Below are positions 55,966 through 64,000 of a stretch of 64,000 bases of DNA, piece after piece. The notes below the pieces were generated by a model that was not told the DNA's origin, did no database searches, and worked only from the letters and a program-made list of their open reading frames with translations. Source of the DNA: Salvator merianae (taxonomy: Eukaryota; Chordata; Lepidosauria; Squamata; Teiidae); contig QVOM02000057.1 of assembly GCA_003586115.2 (NCBI GenBank), positions 6,587,689 through 6,651,688 of the forward strand. Direction: 5' to 3'. The stretch's first letter is position 1. Each line of letters begins with the position of its first letter. Both the position numbers and the translations under genes were made by a program.

Positions 55966-58205
55966 CCCATAGCATCCAATGGGGTGAAACCCATGGCTTA
56001 GTGCGACAGCCATTTCCTCTGCTTGATGGCTCTTATGGTTAGGAAGCTTTTCCTTCTGTCTAGTCCAAATGTCTTTGTTTTTAATTTCATCCCGCTGACT
56101 CTGGTCACAACCCTCGACAAGAACAGAGAAACCACCTGTCTCCTCTTTAAATGTGATGGTCCCTAAGTATTCGCAGGTTGTTGCCATGTCTTTCCATGGC
56201 CTTGAGATGATAACGGACAAGTCAAATGGATATGATTTGGGGAATGGGGCCAGTCAAGTCCAAGTCCCCACTGGGCCCCTGGGACCTTTAACAAGAACTC
56301 TGCTGTTTTGAACATTTATAGGCCTCTGCAAAGATCAATTGGCCACTTGGCAGGAAGAGAAAAAATATGGTGGAGATGGTCTTGTCTTCTGGAATAAAGG
56401 CACCGTTCTTGTCCTGGTGATGAAAAACCACCCCTAAAGGCAGATGAACTGACTAGATTTGGTCAATGGCCTAGAAAGTGGAAGAGACTGGGAATTCACC
56501 ACATCTATCATATCAATGTGGACACCGTGATGGCTCTTGGTCGATAACCTCCTGGAAGGAGAAGACATTGAACGGAACTGAGCAGGATTTTACTCACAGT
56601 AAGCCAACATGGGGAAAACCTGTTTGTAACAGCGATCACGAGCTAAACCCCATTGGAAGGTCTTTCTAAAGTATGGACACCTGGCCACATTGCTGAAATT
56701 TCATCCCAAAGTTGGTCCCAAGCAAGCATCTCCAAGGGTCTCAACCTGCCATGTTCCTACATCCTATCAAAGGCACCTCCTATGCTGAAACTCCTGCCTA
56801 TAAGCTTTTATCTCACATTTCACTTTGCATTTACTCTTTGATCTTAGAGAAAGAAAAAGAACAAGGAGGGATGGAACATTACATTAAATATTGGTAGGAG
56901 ATAGACACAAATTCCAAACACAATCAGATAAAAGAAGGGCAGCTTTGATCACTTCTAAGGTATCCTCCCTGGGAACCAGTAGGTTTCCTGTAATTGTTAG
57001 AATAAAGGATAGAGAAGCATATAATCGGGTAGGGGAGAAATACACCCCCCACTACCCCAATTTTGGGCACTTTTATTCATCTGTTGGGTAAACAACTCCA
57101 GATTGTGTAGAGCTTCTCTCTCTAGTAGTTTGTAGTTTGGTCTTTAATAGCCAATTGATGGTGTGTGTGTGTTTTGGTCTGCTTTTCTATTGTGGGTGCA
57201 GTTTGTGATTTCCAGAGTGGTAAGTCTAGAGGAAAGAGGATTATTTGACAATCACACATCCCTGAATGAAGGAGATAATGAAAAGTGGCTGCTTAACAAA
57301 GAGGAGAGCCCTCCACTAAAGAGTGACATCTTGGGGCAAGGACTGTCTCTCTGGTTTAAAAATAAAGGATCTAGAAGTGAAGAATGAGAAGGGTTTGGAA
57401 CTTGCATTGAATACAGACACACAGGTCATGCCCTATGTCAGATGCAGGGGATCCAAGAAAGCATCCTTCCTGGACAGCAGAGTAAAGAGCTCTGAGGGCA
57501 CCTCTACAGCATTGTGTCCAATGGAGAGTGGGTGTGCCATTGCAGGACATTTCTTTCTCATGGCAGAGGTGCCTGCTGTCATAGAGGAGCTGAAGGAAAC
57601 ATGCATTTTGCAACCACTGCATTTAGTTTCAAAAAGCAACTTGTTAAAATGAGGGTTTACTGTGAATTTCCAACAAACAACCTGATACATTGGGCTGTTT
57701 CAGAAAGGCAGGAAAGAAGCCTGAAATGCAGGTTTGGGAAAGAAGGAAGACTGACGTTAGGGAGGGAGGAAGGGAAGGGGGGAAAAGGCTTGTGGGGGGC
57801 AACCAATTTTTATTCAAAGGCAATGAAGGAAGTCTGAAGGAGAAAGGGGAAAGAATGAAGCAAAAAAAAAAAAGGTTGAAAGCAACATGAGTTTCCCAGA
57901 AATAATACAACAATTCAAGGAATTAGTGTGATCAACTGACTTAAATTAATAAGTTCATTTGAGAGCATGGTATGTTCAACCAGTTTGCATTTATGAATGT
58001 GCTTGTTTTTTCTGGATACTCATTGTGTCAATTATTTCCACTATATCTGTAGACAAGATTTTTGAGGGTGCCTTCAGAAAATGGCGAATTACTGATGTGA
58101 GCCACTGAGAGAACGATCACCTGTCTGTTGCTTTTTTGCCACTGGAAAACACTTGAAATAGAAGCATGTTTTGGAATGCTAGCGGGCCTCAGAACATAAG
58201 AAATG

Positions 58206-59171
58206 TCAAGTATCACCTCTGGTGATCCCTTTCAGATGAGTTCTCCTCTTTATTGCATTTAGAATATCTTTGTTCCGCAAGCTGTAGATGATTGGGTTGA
58301 CTAAAGGGATGAGGACAGAGTAGATCAATGCGAAAGCTCTGTCATAGTCCAAGGAATAGCTCTTCTTCAACCGCACGTACATGAAGATTATGCTTCCGAA
58401 AAAGAGCACCACCACCGTCAGGTGGGACGCACAAGTAGAAAAGGCTTTTCTGCGACTCTCAGCGGTGTGAATCTTGAGGACCGACTGGATAATTTTCACA
58501 TAGGAGATCATGATGAGGACAAAGGTCACCAGAATGATAAAGGCGTTGACGGCAAAGTCAACCAAGATGTTGGTGGAGGTATCTGTGCAGGCCAAGCTGA
58601 GCAGGGGCGGGAAGTCGCAGAAGATGTGCTCGATCTTGTTGGGCCCACAAAATGGCAGCTTGGAGACCAGAACCACTTCTGTGACAGGACACATGAAGCC
58701 ACAGATCCAGCAGCCAGCTGCCATCTGAAGGCACAGTTTGGTCGTCATGATGGAGGGGTACCTCAGCGGGTCGCATATGGCCAGGTACCGATCGTATGCC
58801 ATTGCAGTGAGCAAATAGCACTCAGTGGCCCCCAGTGAGTGGAAGAAGTAGGTTTGCATGAGGCACCCAGTGAAGGAGATGCTTCTCTTTTCAGTAAGTA
58901 AGCTGGAAAGCATCTTGGGAATGGTGGTTGCTGTATACCAAAGTTCCAGAAAGGACAAGACACTGATAAAGAAATACATGGGGCTGTGGAGCCTGGAATC
59001 TATGTGGATGACAGTGAAAATTAGAAGGTTTCCAGAGAGTGTGAAGAGATAGGCAAGAAGGAGTAAAAAGAAGAAGAGTGTCTGAAAATGCTTGAGGTTT
59101 GGAAAGCCCAGAATGATGAACTCGGTGACTGTGGTATGATTCAGAGGTTCCAGGTTGCTTCTGAGCTCCAT
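58206..59171 (-). CDS. Olfactory receptor, class II, family 6-like
   Basis: A single-exon receptor of 321 residues starting [20 protein letters not shown] (glycosylation site NHT). It has GNLLIF in helix 1, [20 protein letters not shown] in helix 2, [16 protein letters not shown] after helix 3, [20 protein letters not shown] in loop 2, [13 protein letters not shown] in helix 6 and [19 protein letters not shown] at the end. It shares long identical blocks with the receptor at 52428-53384 and has the same orientation, so the two are tandem duplicates that have since diverged, mainly at the termini. No disabling change is seen. Confidence 0.93.
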   Translation of the reverse strand: MELRSNLEPLNHTTVTEFIILGFPNLKHFQTLFFFLLLLAYLFTLSGNLLIFTVIHIDSRLHSPMYFFISVLSFLELWYTATTIPKMLSSLLTEKRSISFTGCLMQTYFFHSLGATECYLLTAMAYDRYLAICDPLRYPSIMTTKLCLQMAAGCWICGFMCPVTEVVLVSKLPFCGPNKIEHIFCDFPPLLSLACTDTSTNILVDFAVNAFIILVTFVLIMISYVKIIQSVLKIHTAESRRKAFSTCASHLTVVVLFFGSIIFMYVRLKKSYSLDYDRAFALIYSVLIPLVNPIIYSLRNKDILNAIKRRTHLKGITRGDT

Positions 59172-59318
59172 TTATAGTTACCCTCCCAGACCTTCCAGCC
59201 AGGATTACTGATGTTGCATCGGTGAGCTGTGGAACTAGAAAAGCCAAACGTGTGAACAGCAGACTGAGGAGAAGACTTTTGAGAGTCCCATGGCCTGCAA
59301 GGAGATCAAATCAGTCCA

Positions 59319-59780
59319 TACGCAAGGAAAAAAGACATTGACAAACTGAAGCAGGTTCAGAGGAGGGCCTCCAAAACGGTGAATGGTCTGCAAGCCATGT
59401 CCTACGAGGAACGGTTAAAGGATCTAGGAATGTTTAGAAGACTCAGAGGAGACATGATAGCTGTTTTCAAGTATCTGAAGGGCTGTCACAGTGCAGAGGG
59501 GTTGGCCCTATTCTCACTTACACAAGAAGGAAGGACTAGAAACAAAGGGATGAAACTTCAAGGGAATAGGTGCAGACTAGATATTAGAAAAAACTTTCTG
59601 ACAGTAAGGACGACCAGTCAGTGGAACAGGTTGCCACAGGAGGTGGTGAGCTCTCGTTCACTGGAGGCTTCAAGGAGAAGCTGGACAGACATCGGTCTGG
59701 GATGGTTTAGTGGATCCTGCATTGAGCAGGGGGTTGGATTTGATGACCCTGGAGTCCCTTCCAACTCTATGATTCTATGA
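59319..59780 (+). mobile_element. CR1 LINE 3' end, second copy
   Basis: Encodes [37 protein letters not shown] and [14 protein letters not shown], with an in-frame deletion of the FSLQKR stretch compared with the copy at 29965-30534. It ends in the CR1 terminal repeat CTATGATTCTATGAT. Confidence 0.9.
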
Positions 59781-59782
59781 TA

Positions 59783-60063
59783 AATTGACCCTTACTATTC
59801 ATCGGAAGGAGAAATCCTGAACCTGAAGCTCCAGTACTTTGGCCACATAATAAGAAGACAAAGAACTCAGTGGAAAAGGCCCTGATGCTGGGAAAGATGG
59901 AAGGCCAAAGGACAAGGGGATGGCAGAGGATGAGATGGATAGATGGTGTCATGGAAGCAATGAACTTGAGCAAACTTTGGGAGATAGAAGAGGACAGAAG
60001 GGTCTGGTGTGCTCTGATCCATGGGGTCACAAAGAGTCGGACATGACCAACAACTGAACAACT
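59783..60063 (+). mobile_element. BovB (RTE-clade) LINE 3' end
   Basis: Contains CTCCAGTACTTTGGCCACAT, GATGCTGGGAAAGATGGAAG and the terminus CATGGGGTCACAAAGAGTCG + GACATGACC, the BovB signature end. It starts only a few bases after the CR1 terminus at 59780. Confidence 0.9.
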
Positions 60064-60534
60064 ACATTTAGAGGTATGAGATGGGTTATTCTGCTCTTGT
60101 TTTGATATTTCCTCATGTACATCATTTGCCCAAGGCCTTGTCCACTTAGACCTGGGATAAATAATCTTTACTAGTGGGTGACATTTTCATTGCTAACTGG
60201 GTAACACAATACTTACTCAGCCTTCCCCCAAACTGCAGACCAATTTTATAAAAATGGGAGAAAGGGGGACTAGAAACTCAGCAGCACCTAAATGTTAATC
60301 CCACCTTAAGAATGAGAGAACCCATCCGCAAAGTTCAAAGATTTCGCTGTTTTAGTCTGGATCAATAAGCAAGGGGGTCTAGCAGCACCACAGAGATCAT
60401 CAGAGAGAAAGAAGTTGGTAGCACAAGCTTTCCTAGATTAAAAAGATGCATCTGACCTAGTCATCTTAGTCTATGAAATTCATGCTACCGACTTCTTTCT
60501 CTCTGTTCGTCTTATGGTGCTACTGGACCTCTTT

Positions 60535-60690
60535 GCTTACATCAGAAAAGTGACAATTTTCCTTTCACGTTATCCAGTCCAGAAAATCCACCTCTGAGTT
60601 AGATAATGCACAAAGAAAACAGTTTGTCCCATAGTGAATGTGTTCTCACATTCTGAAGGTGGATTGAAGGTGGATTAAAACAGGTATAGC
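60535..60690. mobile_element. Palindromic MITE, family 1, right half
   Basis: GTTAGATAATGCACAAAGAA and GAAGGTGGATTGAAGGTGGA + TTAAAAC match the inner and right parts of the family-1 element. Confidence 0.55.
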
Positions 60691-61029
60691 TGGGGAATAG
60701 ATTTCAAAGAGGAAGTTTCACAAGAAGCAGAAACCTGGGTTGAGGAATAGTGAATGCTTTATTTCAATGCCCTTTGCCTTTCTCTTGCCTGATTTCTCTC
60801 TCATCCCACTTTTCTTGCTAGCAGGGTCTTTGTCTCTGCCTGATGACACATTTACCAATATTGCCAACTTTGGTTAACTTTATTGCAGGGCAGACTGGGA
60901 AAGAAAACTGTTCTGTTCATGGTTCTATGAGAAAAAGAAAAAAATCTGCCCCTCCATCTCCTTCATGGTAGCATCAGAGGGATAACAGAAGGCTGCCAGG
61001 GAACAATGTACTTCTGAAGCCTCATATTG

Positions 61030-61572
61030 GCTACTTGCTCTCACTCCCTGCAAATGGTCTTTAGAGGCATCCTGTCTGTATCTCCATCCTGCAGGTGGTA
61101 CCTGGGCATCCATTCTAGCAGCCATTAATACACTTGTCCTCCAAGAATTAAGAAGTCCTGCTGGATCAGGCCACAGCCCATCTAGTCCAGCATCCAGTCT
61201 CACAAAGTGGCCCACCAATTGCTTCTGGGCATCTCAAGCAGAAGGCGAAGGCAAAACCTTCACCTGCTCTCCACTCCCTACAGATGGTTTTTAGAGGCAT
61301 CCTGCCTGTCTCTGCCCAATCTGGAGGTGGTATCCGGCCATCTATTCCAGAAACCATTGATGCACCTGTTCTCCATGAATATGTCTAATCTTTTCTTAAA
61401 GCTATCCAGGTTGATTGATATAATCACATCTTCTGGTAGTAAATTCCATAGACTGATGACCCCCTTGGTGAAAAAATCCTTCCCCTTGTCGGTCCTAACT
61501 CTCCTGCCCATCAGCCTCCTAGAGTGTCCTCTGCTCCTAGCATTGTGTGATAGAGAAAAGAATTTCACCTAA
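61030..61572 (-). mobile_element. Two iterated CR1-clade LINE 3' ends
   Basis: A short tail near 61030-61130 precedes a longer copy (61143-61572) that extends into decayed reverse-transcriptase coding, FSLSHNARSRGHSRRLMGRR on the minus strand. Confidence 0.75.
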
Positions 61573-62097
61573 GGTAGCTCGCTTTGCAGAACAAACAGGT
61601 ATCAGGAAAATTGTCCCTTTGGATGTCCTCGATTCATTCCCTCTACACTTTTTATGTCAAAACTCAAGGTCGCCCAAGAGCACCACAACTGGGGAAAATG
61701 GGCCTTTAAAGGTTAAGAGAGCTACTCAGTAAAGGCCAAGCAAAAACGAGGGAGCAATTGAGCAGGCAGCTTAAGGATATGGATTTTAAATGGTGCCAAA
61801 ATCATTAAATATTATCCATTATGTCAAAACCCGAAGTTATATCTGCTGCCAAAGGGCCATTAACACCTGTTGAGCAAAGAATCTTGGGATTACAATCAAA
61901 AATGTCACAGCTTTAGTTTCGAGAATTGAAACATATATAAGCTTCTCAGAAACAGGTAGTTCACAGAGCCCAATAGAGGAGGATACAGGGTCACCCACAG
62001 ATGGCAGCAAATGGGAAATGTTAAAGGTTAAGGAAGGCTTATATTTCTGTCTCTGCTAAGATTAGGGGCAACAGCCTTAATGAAGTCCATAAGTGGT

Positions 62098-62360
62098 ATT
62101 AGAACATAAGAATGTAAAAGGAGCCCTGCTGGATCAGGCCACAACCCATCTAGTCCAGCAACCCATCTCACCCAGTGGCCCACCAATTGCTTCTGGGCAT
62201 CTCAAGCAGAAGATGAAGGAAAAACCTCCACCTGCTCTTGACTCCCTGCAAATGGCCTTGAGAGGCATCCTGCCTATTTTTCCAACCTGGAGGCAGTACC
62301 TGGGCATCCATTCTAGTAGCCATTGATACACCTGTTCTCCATGAATCTGTTCAATCTGTT
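62098..62360 (-). mobile_element. CR1-clade LINE 3' tail
   Basis: Begins TTAGAACATAAGAATGTAAA, then CATCTAGTCCAGCAACCC and CCTCCATGAATCTG-like end, in minus orientation. Confidence 0.75.
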
Positions 62361-62677
62361 GGTTGACTGTTAAACTGCAGTATATTAAAAGAAGGAAAAC
62401 AATGTGGATTGAAGAAGTTAACTATAGACAGACTGGAACATATTACCGATTCTGGAATGACATAACCCCAAGGCTTTAATTAAGTCCATTACTGGTTTTT
62501 GAGGATTTAAAGACTGACTTACCCAACAGTGATTTTCTTGTTCTCTGGATTGTGACTTGCCAAGTTACAGCCTGCGTCTGGAAGGCCAGAAAAAGAATTG
62601 ATAGAAATTAGCATGATATGTTGTTTTGTCTGCTCATCTATTATCCAGGTGAGAGCGAATAGAGACAAATCTTAGGA

Positions 62678-62975
62678 AGATGAGTTGCTTCTGGGCATCT
62701 CAAGCAGAAGACAAAGGCAAAAGCTCCCAACTCCCTGCAAATGGCCTTAAGAGGCATCCTACTTGACTCTCCAACCTGGAGGTACTACCTGGACTTCCAT
62801 TCTAGTAGGCATTGATACACCTGTCCTCCATGAATTTGTCTATAAGAACATAAGAGGAGCCCTGCATCCCATCTCACCTAGTGGTCCACCAACTGCTTCT
62901 GGGCATCTCAAGCAGAAGACAAAAACAAAACCTTCACCTGCTCTCAACTCCCTGCAAATGGCCTTTAGAGGCAGA
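62678..62975 (-). mobile_element. Two iterated CR1-clade LINE 3' tails
   Basis: GTTGCTTCTGGGCATCTCAA is repeated as CTGCTTCTGGGCATCTCAAG about 200 bp on, with ATAAGAACATAAGAGGAGCC between them. Confidence 0.7.
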
Positions 62976-63395
62976 TATCATATAGGGGAAGGAACCCTAA
63001 GGATTGTACTTGTTTGCATCTCGACTAAAGTGGACAAGGTATACCTTTTCCAGCTGCCTCTTGTGTCCAGCAGCACAGTTGGGTTGCATTCACATGTGGG
63101 GACCTTTTGGTGCTGCTTGGGGTTTAATTATCTAGTAACCTGGTCCATTGGGTTTCCAAAAGGAAAACAACCTCTCCCTTGGCTGAGACAGTGTTGTCTC
63201 TCCAGTGACCCTTCTAATCCAGATGGATAAATCAGCAGGACCCATGTGAAATGTCTGATCCATGACTCCTTCTGGGTTCAATTTATAAGCACCTGAAAAG
63301 GAAATGGACCCATGTGTACATCCCTTAAATTAAAGTCAAGGTAATTTTTGGCTTTGCTTCTTGAGGTGGTCTTGATAGAAAAGTTTTCTTTCCCT

Positions 63396-63477
63396 GACTC
63401 CTAATGCTAACTCCTAATGCTGACTCCTAATGCTAACCCCTAACCCCTAACTCCTAACTCCTAACCCTAACCCTAAT
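63396..63477 (+). repeat. Interstitial telomere-like tract, degenerate to exact
   Basis: CTCCTAATGCTAACTCCTAA-type units grade into CCCCTAACCCCTAACTCCTAA and finally CTAACCCTAACCCTAAT. Confidence 0.8.
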
Positions 63478-63504
63478 CTCTCAATTTTCTCAATTTTACA
63501 TGCT

Positions 63505-63650
63505 TTGCCCCACTGCTTTGTTCAGTTCGAATCTGAACTCTGTTTCTAAATTGACAGGGTATTTGCTTTGAACTCAAACCTTCTGAACATCTGCTGTTTG
63601 ATTAAAACTGGTTCAAACCCAGATCAGTCTAGCACATCTCTAGGGAGGAC
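63505..63650. mobile_element. MITE-like element ending GCACATCTC
   Basis: TTGAACTCAAACCTTCTGAA, AAACTGGTTCAAACCCAGAT and the end TCTAGCACATCTCTAGG, sharing the terminal motif of the element at 6403-6735. Confidence 0.45.
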
Positions 63651-64000
63651 CACCCAAATGTCTGTTCCTGTAAGTAAACCAGAACCCTACTTGAATCTCA
63701 TTAACGCACCAGTTGCTCTGGGCCTGTTCACACTTGTACTAGCGAGTGTCCAAGATGCTTGCTAGCAAAATGCTTCTACACTCTGTGGAGGCCCTTGTGA
63801 CTAGGAGCAGCATAGAGTTGCTCCTGATTGCAACTAGCTGTGGAACACAAATTAGAGCTCCATGGCTTTACTGGGAGCTGGCAGTCAGATCCCAGTAAAG
63901 TGCATTTGCACTTGCCACGGTGGCTGTGCCTGTGTGATCACATGATTGTGCCTGCGTGCTGTGTGGCACTGCCGGTCGTCATAGCAGCGGTTGGATGCTT

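Larger units (their letters stand above)
53574..58205. other. Region between the two olfactory receptor genes
   Basis: No coding exon is supported. It must contain the non-coding upstream exon(s) and promoter of the receptor at 52.4 kb, which I cannot place. It holds the hairpin at 54270, the repeated block at 55.6-55.97 kb and short low-complexity runs. Confidence 0.5.
60064..64000. other. Gene-free distal region
   Basis: No coding exon supported. Repeats (CR1 tails, one MITE half, a telomere-like tract and a MITE-like end) are listed separately; the sequence between them shows nothing recognisable. Confidence 0.55.

Overview
The window reads as vertebrate nuclear DNA, most likely from a squamate reptile (lizard or snake). 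Genes are split into short exons with consensus GT/AG splice sites. The repeats are a reptile-type mix: CR1-clade LINE 3' ends, a BovB/RTE LINE 3' end, L2-like LINE ends, tRNA-derived SINEs and several palindromic MITE-like families. Species cannot be fixed from the sequence.

Layout. (1) About 1.29-10.45 kb, plus strand: the last nine coding exons of ATL3 (atlastin-3, an ER-membrane fusion GTPase), then a 3' UTR of about 3 kb. (2) About 13.5-18.1 kb: candidate exons of an unrecognised basic protein, with the window's only ambiguous base (17823) lying between two of them. (3) About 19.7-45.9 kb, plus strand: a tandem cluster of PLAAT (H-rev107/LRAT-like phospholipase/acyltransferase) genes. 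Two are ordinary four-exon genes (19673-24198 and 28009-32212). The third (37149-45870) has six exons in a 1-2-3-2-3-4 order with matching phases and would encode a protein with two complete PLAAT catalytic domains and one C-terminal anchor. (4) About 48.4-50.2 kb, plus: the last two exons of an unrecognised coiled-coil protein. (5) 52.4-53.4 and 58.2-59.2 kb, minus: two related intact class II olfactory receptor genes, closest to family 6. (6) 59.3-64 kb: repeats only.

The ATL3-PLAAT neighbourhood matches the arrangement known on human 11q13, so this is a conserved block with lineage-specific PLAAT expansion. The PLAATs probably act on glycerophospholipids at membranes, and ATL3 shapes ER tubules, but nothing here shows that they work together. 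The olfactory receptors look like a separate neighbouring cluster.

The most notable observation is the predicted tandem-domain PLAAT gene. Next are a 32-bp minisatellite in one of its introns, two telomere-like (CCCTAA) tracts, a long near-perfect hairpin at 54.27 kb, and two possible unknown genes.
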